From: Trebonia sp963843745
Lineage (GTDB): Bacteria; Actinomycetota; Actinomycetes; Streptosporangiales; Streptosporangiaceae
Length of the DNA: 64,000 bases
Assembly: GCA_963843745.1 (NCBI GenBank)
Contig: CAWJLP010000007.1
Coordinates: 1,922,001-1,986,000 of the forward strand
Direction of reading: 5' to 3'
In this document: positions 42,791-50,245 of the stretch, in pieces
How positions within the stretch are numbered: the stretch's first letter is position 1
How the letters are laid out: every line of letters begins with the position of its first letter
Translations under genes and position numbers: made by a program
The notes under the pieces: model-generated
Databases searched by the model: none
Seen by the model: only the letters and a program-made list of their open reading frames with translations
Told to the model about the DNA's origin: nothing

Positions 42791-43597
42791 ATGACTGCTG
42801 TCTTCGGCGTCCCCGTGGACGCCGCGTATCACCTCGTTCTCGCTCTCACCAACTTCCTCAGCCCCGTTCTCGGCGGCCTCGCCGCCGTCGCCGCCATCGT
42901 GGTGTTCACCATGGCGATCCGGCTGCTCCTGACCCCGCTCAGCTTCCGCGCGTTGCGCGGGCAGGCCGCCATGACCAGGCTGGCGCCGCAGATTCAGGAA
43001 CTGCGCAAGCGCTACGGCCGCCAGCCGGAGCGGCTGCAGCGCGAGCTGACCGCGCTGTACGCGCGGGAAGGCACGAGCCTGCTCGCCGGGTTCGTGCCGC
43101 TGCTGGCGCAGTGGCCGGTGTTCAGCGTGCTGTACCTGCTGTTCAGGTCCCCGACCGTGGCGGGCGGGGCGAACAGCCTGCTGTCTCGTGACCTGTTCGG
43201 CGTGCCGCTCGGCGCGCACTGGCTGAGCGGCGGGGGCGCCGGCGTCGCGACGGCTGGCCTCCACGCCGCCGTTTTCCCCGCCGTGCTCGCGATCCTGGCG
43301 CTGATCTGCTGGCTGTCCGTGTGGGTGGCGCGCCAGATGACCGCCGGGCCCGCGTCTGCCGCGTCCGGTACGAGCGGCGCGGCCGGGCTGCTTGTCAAGG
43401 TGCTGCCGTACATCACGGTGGTGATCGCCGCGTTCGCGCCGCTGGCCGCCGCCGTGTACCTGGTGGTGTCGGTCAGCTGGAGCGTCGGCGAACGGCGGGT
43501 GTTCGCCGCGCGCTCGCGGCGCCGCCTGGACACCGGACCCGCGGGTGGCAATCAGCCGCGTGCGGCCAATACGCTCGGAGACCGTGCCCAGCGATAG
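42791..43597 (+). CDS. YidC/Oxa1-family membrane insertase paralogue
   Basis: The 268-residue protein matches the Oxa1 core with five membrane segments. The first, GGLAAVAAIVVFTMAIRLLL, has the conserved Arg in the hydrophilic groove and is followed by TPLSFRALRGQ; the cytoplasmic hairpin is RLAPQIQELRKRYGRQPERL and the next block ELTALYAREGTSLLAGFVPL with LAQWPVFSVLYLLF. It lacks the large extracytoplasmic domain of Gram-negative YidC. The housekeeping copy should lie with rpmH/rnpA; this one is outside that setting. ATG 42791 has GGAAGG 13 bases before. Its 3' end overlaps the GNAT gene by 14 bases. Confidence 0.87.
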   Translation: MTAVFGVPVDAAYHLVLALTNFLSPVLGGLAAVAAIVVFTMAIRLLLTPLSFRALRGQAAMTRLAPQIQELRKRYGRQPERLQRELTALYAREGTSLLAGFVPLLAQWPVFSVLYLLFRSPTVAGGANSLLSRDLFGVPLGAHWLSGGGAGVATAGLHAAVFPAVLAILALICWLSVWVARQMTAGPASAASGTSGAAGLLVKVLPYITVVIAAFAPLAAAVYLVVSVSWSVGERRVFAARSRRRLDTGPAGGNQPRAANTLGDRAQR

Positions 43598-44552
43598 CAA
43601 CGGCGTCCCGTTCCCGCCCGTCCGCCGCCTCGGCCCTGACGACCTGCGGCACTGCGTACGCCTGTCGGTCGACCGCGGCTGGCTGCCTGAAAGGGCCAAG
43701 TGGTCGCTGCTGCTCGAGGTCTCCCAGGTCTTCGGCATCGACGCGCCCGACGGCGGGGACGGTGCGGACGGCGCGGGCAGCGGGGACGGCGCGCTGGCCG
43801 GCGCGGTGGTGCTCACCAGGTACGGCGCGGACCTGGCCTCGGTGGGCATGATGCTGGTCGCGGCGCGGTACGGTCGGCGGGGACTCGGCCGCGCGCTGAT
43901 GGAGCACCTGCTCGCCGAGGCCGGTGACGCCACGGTCACGCTGTTCGCCACCGACCTCGGCAAGCCGCTGTACGACAAGCTCGGCTTCCGCACGATCCGC
44001 CGGAGCGCGGCGTTCACCGGACCGTTCCGCGCCGAGCCCGCCGAGTCCGCCGAGACCGCGGAGCCCGCGCAGCCCGCCGAGCCCACCGTTCCCGCCGCCG
44101 CCCGTACGGCTGATAACAGCAAGATGCGGACACGCCCGGCCGCGGCAGCGGACATGGCGTCGATCATCGATGTCGATAAAGCGGCTTTCGGCGCCGACCG
44201 GAGCCGCCTGCTCCGGCGGCTGCCCGCGTTCGCCGGGCAGCTCCTGGTCCTCGAGTCAGGCCGTGGCGTCGCCGGCTTCGCCGCCGCCTGGCAGAACCAC
44301 ACGTCCACGGTCATCGGCCCCGTTGTCGCTCCCGACGGCGCGGCCGCCCGTCGGCTGATCGGCGACCTGGCCGCGGGAATCCGCGGCCAGGTCCGCCTGG
44401 ACCTGGACCCCGACCGCCCGGAGCTGCCGGCCTGGGCGGTCAGGCACGGCCTCCAGCCGGCCGGGCTGAACGCGGTCATGGCCTACGGCGACCGCCCGCC
44501 GCCCGGCGACCCCGCCCGCCTCTTCACCCCCATCAGTATCGCCCTCGCCTGA
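43584..44552 (+). CDS. double GNAT-domain protein
   Basis: The protein of about 322 residues has two acetyltransferase-like halves. The first (residues 5-145) has the acetyl-CoA loop VAARYGRRGLGRALMEHLLA and the final LYDKLGFRTIRRSAAF. After a Glu/Pro/Ala linker, the second (from MRTRPAAAADMASIIDV) resembles the C-terminal GNAT-like domain of predicted acetyltransferases and has no clear CoA loop. The junction codes for TADNSKM, where the DNA carries the interspersed motif at 44110-44128. GTG 43584 is favoured, which overlaps the end of the YidC-like gene; ATG 43545 is an alternative. Confidence 0.78.
   Translation: MPSDSNGVPFPPVRRLGPDDLRHCVRLSVDRGWLPERAKWSLLLEVSQVFGIDAPDGGDGADGAGSGDGALAGAVVLTRYGADLASVGMMLVAARYGRRGLGRALMEHLLAEAGDATVTLFATDLGKPLYDKLGFRTIRRSAAFTGPFRAEPAESAETAEPAQPAEPTVPAAARTADNSKMRTRPAAAADMASIIDVDKAAFGADRSRLLRRLPAFAGQLLVLESGRGVAGFAAAWQNHTSTVIGPVVAPDGAAARRLIGDLAAGIRGQVRLDLDPDRPELPAWAVRHGLQPAGLNAVMAYGDRPPPGDPARLFTPISIALA
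44110..44128 (+). repeat. interspersed motif copy inside the double-GNAT gene
   Basis: CTGATAACAGCAAGATGCG differs in one base from the copies at 37 and 50 kb. It is read in frame as ADNSKM at the junction of the two GNAT halves, and its single change creates an ATG (44124) at the start of the second half. No hairpin flanks this copy. Confidence 0.8.
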
Positions 44553-44569
44553 GATGACGGACGCTAGCC

Positions 44570-46354
44570 CTATCTCGGCTGGTAGACGGTGATCTGAGAG
44601 GAGGGGTAGCCGGTCGCGCCGTTGGGCGCGACGTCCGCCTGGAGGGAGGTCTGCGTGTAGCCGGTCTTGTCGGTCGCGCGTGCCTCGATCAAGTGCGGGC
44701 CCACCGCAGCGTTCTCCCACTGCCACGCCCACTGCCGCCAGGTGTCGATGTTCGGCACCGTGGCGAGCGTGGCCTCGTGCCACTCCCCGCCGTCCACCCG
44801 GACCTCGACCGCGTCGATGCCCTTGTGCTGCGCCCACGCCACGCCGGCCACTGCCACGCGTCCCGCGGCGACCTGCGAGCCCGACCCGGGCACGTCGATC
44901 CGCGACTCGGTCTTGATCGGCGCCTGCTGCGACCAGCCGCGCTGCGACCAGTAGGCCACCGCCTGCTGGAACGTGGTGACCTCGATGTCCACGACCCACT
45001 TGCAGGCCGACACGTACCCGTACAGGCCCGGGACGACCAGCCGGGCGGGGAACCCGTGCTCCACGGGCAGCGCGGCCCCGTTCATCGCCACCGCGACCAG
45101 CGCGTCGCGTCCGTCCAGGACCACCGACAGCGGCGTCCCTGACGTGAACCCGTCGGTCGACGCGCAGAGCAGCTGCGACGCGCCGGCCTGCGGGCGGGCC
45201 TCGCGCAGCAGCGACGCCAGCGACGCGCCGAGCCACTTGGCGTTCCCGATGTACGGCCCGGCGACCGGGTTCGACACGCAGCACAGGGTCATGTAGTTCT
45301 CGATCAGCGGCCGCCGCAGCAGTTCGCCGTATGTCACCGTGATCTCGCGGTCGACCATCCCGTGGATGCGCAGCTGCCAGTTCGACGGGTCCACCTCGGG
45401 CACGATCAGGGCGGTGTCGACACGGTAGAACTGGCCGTTCGGGGTGATGAACGGGCTGATCCCCGGGATGGGCAGGTTGACCCCGGCAGGCAGCGGCGGC
45501 GCCGGCTCGGCCGCGCGCGGGAACCGGACAGCGGAACGCGCCGCGCTCACGTTGCGCCGGGTAGCCAGCTGCCTGCCGCCGATCTCGCCGATGGCGGCGG
45601 CCGCCACGGAGATCCCGGCGGTCACCAGGAACGCCCGCCGGGCCGGCGTGCCGGGCGGCCTCGCCGGCACGCGCAGCGCGGGGACGCTGGCCCCCGGCGG
45701 CTCCGGCGCGGCCACCTCACCGGGCAGCCCCGCCGCACCGGGCACGTCGGGCAAGTCCGGTGCGTGCAGCTCCCCGTTCACCCCGCTTGCCCCGCCGGTC
45801 CCGTCACTCGCGCCCGCGGTGCCACCCTCCGGCCCGCCGAACACAATCGGCGGCAGCCCACCGGAAGCCCACGAGCTTCCCGGCGCCACCGGAGCGCCAC
45901 CCCAAGCCACCCGCCGCGCCGCGATCACCAGCCGGTACAGCGCGAACGCCCCGACCAGCGCCCCGCCCAGCGTCGGCAGTGCCCACCCGGCCGCCGCGTG
46001 CGGCCTGGTCAGCGCCGCCGCCATGCCGATCACCGCGAAAATCGCCAGCCCGATAAACCCGGCCGACAGCCGCCGCATCGCGACCACGCCAACCGCGATG
46101 GCGTACAGGAACACCACCACGACTACGCCGGTCAGCAGCACGTTCTTGTCGTTGTTGCCGAACGTCGACGTCGCCCAGTCCTTGACCGGCAGCGGCGTCA
46201 GGTTGATCGCCACCTGTCCCACGGCGATCACCGGCGACGCGTTCGGGATCGACAGCCCGGCGAGCAGCTGCGCTATTCCTATCGCGACGGCCGCGGTCAG
46301 CACCCCGCAGACGGCGCCCCAGGCAGCGCCAACACGCCCAGCTCTAGCAGTCAT
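44570..46354 (-). CDS. membrane-anchored molybdopterin oxidoreductase (sulfite oxidase family)
   Basis: The 594-residue protein has four to five N-terminal membrane helices (residues 10-165), a linker, another helix with a Tat-like pattern PARRAFLVTAGISVAAAAIG, and a catalytic domain from about residue 300. There the Mo-pterin Cys lies in ENYMTLCCVSNPVAGPYIGN, followed by AKWLGASLASLLREA and FPARLVVPGLYGYVSACKWV. The C-terminal domain has the Mo-co dimerisation beta fold (GVAWAQHKGIDAVEVRVDGG). The substrate could be sulfite or another oxo-compound outside the membrane. The gene is intact and starts at ATG 46354. Confidence 0.87.
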   Translation of the reverse strand: MTARAGRVGAAWGAVCGVLTAAVAIGIAQLLAGLSIPNASPVIAVGQVAINLTPLPVKDWATSTFGNNDKNVLLTGVVVVVFLYAIAVGVVAMRRLSAGFIGLAIFAVIGMAAALTRPHAAAGWALPTLGGALVGAFALYRLVIAARRVAWGGAPVAPGSSWASGGLPPIVFGGPEGGTAGASDGTGGASGVNGELHAPDLPDVPGAAGLPGEVAAPEPPGASVPALRVPARPPGTPARRAFLVTAGISVAAAAIGEIGGRQLATRRNVSAARSAVRFPRAAEPAPPLPAGVNLPIPGISPFITPNGQFYRVDTALIVPEVDPSNWQLRIHGMVDREITVTYGELLRRPLIENYMTLCCVSNPVAGPYIGNAKWLGASLASLLREARPQAGASQLLCASTDGFTSGTPLSVVLDGRDALVAVAMNGAALPVEHGFPARLVVPGLYGYVSACKWVVDIEVTTFQQAVAYWSQRGWSQQAPIKTESRIDVPGSGSQVAAGRVAVAGVAWAQHKGIDAVEVRVDGGEWHEATLATVPNIDTWRQWAWQWENAAVGPHLIEARATDKTGYTQTSLQADVAPNGATGYPSSQITVYQPR

Positions 46355-46444
46355 GCAGGTTATGTCCGATGAGTTCCGCCTCGCGTTACGCGAGGGCCCA
46401 CAGCCACGCTACCTGTCGCAGCCAGCCGAGGACGTTTCGAAATA

Positions 46445-46951
46445 TTACTGTTCGTCATCGAATACCCAGCGAGTCGGTGAGCCGGTGAAGTCCCCGTGCA
46501 GCATGCTGAACACGCGCCGCGGCCGGACCCCGATCGTGGCGTTCTGCGCCGGGTCGAGGAAGTCCACGGTCAGCTCGGTCCGGTACTTGGCGTTCATCAG
46601 GTCGATGACGCGCTGCAAGACCACGGGGCCGGTCACGAAACGCGCCGTGCCCTCGACGATCACGGGGTCGGAGGCGTCTTCCGTGGAGACGCAGCACCGC
46701 GGGTCGCCGCGCAGGTTCCGCGCCTTCCGCGACTGCGCCGCGGTCGTGAACCACAGCACGGCGTCGTCCCACATGCCCCAGACCGGCATGGTGTGCGGGC
46801 GGCCGTCCGGCCAGACGGAAACCACCCAGTAGTTCCTGGCCGCGGTGAGCCGTTCCGCCGCCCAGGACCAGTGCAGGAGCCCGCTCCCTTGTTCTGGCCC
46901 GGCGATGCCGTATCCAGGCATGTAGGGCCTGCTTACCCGAGGGATCCCCAT
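46445..46951 (-). CDS. PNPOx-fold flavin/F420 protein
   Basis: The protein of about 168 residues is a pyridoxamine-phosphate-oxidase-like split barrel: RPYMPGYGIAGPEQGSGLLH, then ARNYWVVSVWPDGRPHTMPV and AVLWFTTAAQSRKARNLRGD, with CCVSTEDASDPVIVEGTARF. This is the actinobacterial group of predicted F420- or FMN-dependent proteins. Two starts are possible (ATG 46951 and ATG 46969) and neither has a strong ribosome site. It is divergent from the zinc-ribbon gene at 47007. Confidence 0.82.
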   Translation of the reverse strand: MGIPRVSRPYMPGYGIAGPEQGSGLLHWSWAAERLTAARNYWVVSVWPDGRPHTMPVWGMWDDAVLWFTTAAQSRKARNLRGDPRCCVSTEDASDPVIVEGTARFVTGPVVLQRVIDLMNAKYRTELTVDFLDPAQNATIGVRPRRVFSMLHGDFTGSPTRWVFDDEQ

Positions 46952-47006
46952 GGCCAAAGTGTCTACCATGCGACAACGCTCGCCGGTGCGACTAACGTAG
47001 GCCTTC

Positions 47007-47750
47007 GTGAAGGCATCACCCGAGGCGCAGCAGCGGCTGCTCGAACTAGCCGACCTGGACACCGAGCTCGGCAGGCTCGCCCACCGGCGCCGGACGCTCC
47101 CCGAGATCGCGGAACTCGACCAGCTCGCCGCCCGCGGCGCCCAGGTCAGGGACGATATGACCCGCGCGGACACCGAGCTGTCCGACCTGGACCGCGAGCA
47201 GGCCCGCTCAGAACGCGACGTCGAACAGGTCCGGGTCCGCATCGACAAGGACCAGCAGCGGCTCGACGCGGGGAAGGTGTCCAACGCCAGGGAGCTTGAG
47301 TCGCTGCAGTCCGAGATCGCGTCGCTGCGGCGCCGCCAGGGTGACCTCGAGGAGATCGTGCTCGACCTGATGGAGCGGCGCGAGGCGGCCCAGTCGCGGC
47401 GGGACGAGGCTGCGGCGGCCGCCGAGACGCTGGCGGCCGAGGAGGGCGAGGTGACGGCGCGCCGGGACGCCGCCCTGGCCGACATCGCGGAACACGAGTC
47501 CAAGGCCGGCGATGCTCGCACCTCGGTCGCGTCCGGCGTCCCCGACGAGCTGCTGGCACTATACGACAGGGTGCAAGCGCAGGTTGGCGGCCGCGCCGCC
47601 GCGATGCTCCGGCGCGGTAAGTGCGAGGGCTGCAACGTGTCGCTGTCCACCGTGGAGCTGAACGAGATCAGGGCCGCCGCTCCCGATGAGGTCATGCGCC
47701 ACGAGGAGTGCCGCCGGATCCTGATCCGCACCGCGGAGTCCGGTCTTTAA
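47007..47750 (+). CDS. coiled-coil protein with C-terminal zinc ribbon (PF02591-like)
   Basis: The 247-residue protein has a long antiparallel coiled coil (residues 5-185, rich in Arg, Glu and Ala) followed by the zinc-ribbon MLRRGKCEGCNVSLSTVELN and VMRHEECRRILIR. The usual four ligands are CxxC and CxxC; here the second pair is HxxC, which could still hold zinc. Relatives are called YbgI-linked or CT398-like and may interact with nucleic acids or the flagellar/secretion machinery in other bacteria; the actinobacterial role is unknown. GTG/ATG choice: the protein begins MKASPEAQQRLLEL. Confidence 0.85.
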   Translation: MKASPEAQQRLLELADLDTELGRLAHRRRTLPEIAELDQLAARGAQVRDDMTRADTELSDLDREQARSERDVEQVRVRIDKDQQRLDAGKVSNARELESLQSEIASLRRRQGDLEEIVLDLMERREAAQSRRDEAAAAAETLAAEEGEVTARRDAALADIAEHESKAGDARTSVASGVPDELLALYDRVQAQVGGRAAAMLRRGKCEGCNVSLSTVELNEIRAAAPDEVMRHEECRRILIRTAESGL

Positions 47751-47837
47751 ATCGTTATTCGGAACGGGCCCGTCGTGACTGCCAGCGCCTCAGCTTGATG
47801 CGCGATTTCTGGCAGACGTCCAATAGACTTCCCGACC

Positions 47838-48983
47838 GTGGAGAACAGCGGACGACGCGGGCAGCTCAGCGCCCCTGGACGGCTTGAGTCCGGCGCGGTC
47901 GTCGTGCCCGGGGCGCCGCGGGTCCCTGACCAGCCGCTGGGGGAACTCGCGGCGCAGCACGGCCTGAAGCTCTCCGGGGCCCGCCCGTCGCTGGGGCAGT
48001 ACCTGGCGATGCTGTGGCAGCGCCGGCACTTCATCATCGGCTACGCCACCGCGCGGAACGTCTCGATGTACACCGAGGCGAAGCTCGGCCAGCTCTGGCA
48101 GGTGCTCACCCCGCTGCTGAACGCGGGCGTGTACTACCTGATCTTCGGCGTGCTCTTCCAGGCCTCGAAAGGGGTCCAGCACTACCCGGCGTTCCTGCTC
48201 GCCGGCGTGTTCGTGTTCGCGTTCACCGAGCGGTCGATCGTGACGGGCTCGAACGTGATGCGCGCCAACCTCCAGCTGATCCGCGCCCTGTACTTCCCGC
48301 GCGCCTCGCTCCCGCTGGCCTACGTGATCGTGGAACTGCAGCAGATGCTGGTCGGGTTTGTGGTGCTGATCCCGGTCATGCTGGTCAGCGGGGAACCGCT
48401 GACCGTGTACTGGTTCCTGCTGATCCCCGCCACGGCGCTGCAGACGGCGTTCAACATCGGGGCGGCGCTGATCGTCGCCCGCCTGGGCGGCAGCCTGGCC
48501 GACGTCAGCGAGCTGATCCCGTTCATCTTGCGGATCACCCGGTACTTCTGCGGCGTCATGTACATGGTCACGACGCTGCCGGCTGCGGTGCCCAACTGGG
48601 GCATCAAGCTGCTGTCGCTGAACCCGCCGGCGGTGTACATCTCGCTGGTCCGGGTGGCGCTGATGACGACCTACCGGCAGAACTCGCCCGGATACCAGCC
48701 GTACAACGCGGCCTACTGCACCGCCTTTAAGACCAACGATGGCGGCTACAGCCTGGTGGCCGGGAGCAAGTACGTGCCGCTCCCGAGCGGCACGAAGGTG
48801 GTGGATGGCTACACGCTGGCCGGTCATCACCCGGTGGTGCCGAACGCGGTGCTGCAGGCCTACTGCCACCCCGTGGTCACCAACAACGACCTCTGGATCG
48901 CCGGGGTTGGCTGGGGCATCGGCTTCCTCGTCCTCGGCATCATCTTCTTCTGGCAAGCCGAATCCAAATACGGCCGCGGCTAA
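47838..48983 (+). CDS. ABC-2 polysaccharide export permease
   Basis: The 381-residue protein is an ABC2_membrane permease like Wzm, TagG or RfbA. After a soluble N-terminal segment, YATARNVSMYTEAKLGQLWQ gives the amphipathic element before the first helix, followed by PLLNAGVYYLIFGVLFQASK, FLLAGVFVFAFTERSIVTGS and PRASLPLAYVIVELQQMLVG; six helices in all. Between the last two helices is an 80-residue external loop. It should export an undecaprenyl- or lipid-linked glycan together with an ATPase, but no ATPase gene is adjacent. The start is GTG 47838. It begins the glycan locus. Confidence 0.85.
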   Translation: MENSGRRGQLSAPGRLESGAVVVPGAPRVPDQPLGELAAQHGLKLSGARPSLGQYLAMLWQRRHFIIGYATARNVSMYTEAKLGQLWQVLTPLLNAGVYYLIFGVLFQASKGVQHYPAFLLAGVFVFAFTERSIVTGSNVMRANLQLIRALYFPRASLPLAYVIVELQQMLVGFVVLIPVMLVSGEPLTVYWFLLIPATALQTAFNIGAALIVARLGGSLADVSELIPFILRITRYFCGVMYMVTTLPAAVPNWGIKLLSLNPPAVYISLVRVALMTTYRQNSPGYQPYNAAYCTAFKTNDGGYSLVAGSKYVPLPSGTKVVDGYTLAGHHPVVPNAVLQAYCHPVVTNNDLWIAGVGWGIGFLVLGIIFFWQAESKYGRG

Positions 48984-49103
48984 CCCCCAGCGCGGCCTCG
49001 CCACCCCCACAGGCCCCACCCCCGGCGCCCCGCGAGGTTGAGACTCTGAGCGGCGCCGCACCAGGGAGGCCGTTCTGTCGGTGGGTGGTGACACAGTGTC
49101 CTC

Positions 49104-50069
49104 ATGCCAGTTAAATCCGTATATGACCGTTCTCGCTTGTCTCGTCTGCTCTTGGATCAGTTCGGCGTCGTTAGCCGGAGCCAGGTGCTCGACTGCGGGC
49201 TGAGCCGGGGCAGGGTCGACCACCTCACCCAGCCGGACGGACGGTGGCAACGCATTCTGCCGGGCGTCTACGCGGCCACGACGGGGACCGTCACTGTAGA
49301 CCAGCGAGCGATGGCGGCCTTGCTGTATGCCGGGCCAGGAAGCTTGATCACGGGGGCGGTCGCTGTCCGGCGCCATAATCTGCGCTGTGCGGGGCTCAAT
49401 GAGATCGACGTCCTGGTCCCGGTAGGCATGCGACGGCAAGGCACCGAGTTTGTACGGATCATTCATACGTCCCGGATGCCGGAGAAGTGGTGCTCGACGG
49501 ACGGGATCCGGTTCGCGCTGCTGGACCGCGCCGTTGCTGACGCGGCGCGAGGCATGACTCGGCTGAGTGACGTGCGAGCGGTTGTCGCCGAAGCGATCCA
49601 GCGAGGCCGGTGCGATCTCGCGTCGCTGATCACCGAGTTGAACGAGGGGCCGACCGCTGGATCACGCTTCTACCGTGTGGCGCTTGCCGAGATCAGCGAG
49701 GGCGTCAGGTCCGCTGCGGAGGCTGACATGAAGCACCTGATCGACAAGTCGGACCTGAAGAAGCCGATGTACAACGCGGAGCTGTACGCGGTCGATGGCA
49801 CGTTCCTCGGCATCGCGGACGCATGGTGGGAGCGCGCTGGCGTCGTCGCGGAGGTCGACTCACGCCAGTACCACCTGAGCCCGGACGACTACGAGCGCAC
49901 TGTCATGCGCCACAACCGGATGGAAGCGCACGGCATCAACCTGCTGCACTTCCTGCCGAGCACCCTGAGACGGAAATCGCCCGCGGTCGTAGCCGATCTC
50001 CGCGGCGCTATCGAAAGCGGAACCAGTCAGCCGCCCCTTCCGATCGTGGCCATCCCCGCGCGCGCCTGA
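49104..50069 (+). CDS. AbiEi-like HTH protein with nuclease-like C terminus
   Basis: The 321-residue protein starts with a winged-helix AbiEi-type region (LLLDQFGVVSRSQVLDCGLS, GRWQRILPGVYAATTGTVT), then DRAVADAARGMTRLSDV. The C-terminal part has a DUF559/Vsr-like PD-(D/E)xK pattern: YAVDGTFLGIADAWWERAGV and VVAEVDSRQYHLSPDDYERT, then NRMEAHGINLLHFLPS. This type of protein is common in actinomycetes and is usually named AbiEi antitoxin family, but no AbiEii-like toxin is beside it. The GC content is lower than the neighbours, and it is followed by a strong hairpin. Mobile origin is likely. Confidence 0.75.
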   Translation: MPVKSVYDRSRLSRLLLDQFGVVSRSQVLDCGLSRGRVDHLTQPDGRWQRILPGVYAATTGTVTVDQRAMAALLYAGPGSLITGAVAVRRHNLRCAGLNEIDVLVPVGMRRQGTEFVRIIHTSRMPEKWCSTDGIRFALLDRAVADAARGMTRLSDVRAVVAEAIQRGRCDLASLITELNEGPTAGSRFYRVALAEISEGVRSAAEADMKHLIDKSDLKKPMYNAELYAVDGTFLGIADAWWERAGVVAEVDSRQYHLSPDDYERTVMRHNRMEAHGINLLHFLPSTLRRKSPAVVADLRGAIESGTSQPPLPIVAIPARA

Positions 50070-50081
50070 CTCTCCCGCGAC

Positions 50082-50136
50082 CCTGTCGATTGCGCAATCC
50101 ACACCAATAGAGCGGGTCGATTGCGCAATCGACAGG
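50082..50136 (+). terminator. hairpin with 18-bp perfect arms
   Basis: CCTGTCGATTGCGCAATC pairs exactly with GATTGCGCAATCGACAGG around a 19-base loop, 12 bases after the stop of the AbiEi-like gene. The arms resemble the uvrA palindrome (CTGTC-N-ATTGCGCAAT). The genes on both sides converge, so it may stop transcription in both directions. Confidence 0.75.
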
Positions 50137-50156
50137 TCAGTCCGGGGCGCTTTGAC

Positions 50157-50175
50157 CTGATAACAGCAAGAAGCC
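50157..50175. repeat. interspersed motif copy after the 50-kb hairpin
   Basis: CTGATAACAGCAAGAAGC occurs exactly here, 20 bases after the hairpin and 71 bases from the end of the convergent asparagine-synthetase-like gene. It equals the copies at 37083 and 37378. Confidence 0.85.
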
Positions 50176-50245
50176 TAGGCGGGAGCGCGCGAGGCGTGGT
50201 CTGGGCAGGGCGTGGGGCGCGAGCGGGGCTGTGTGAGCGGGGTGG

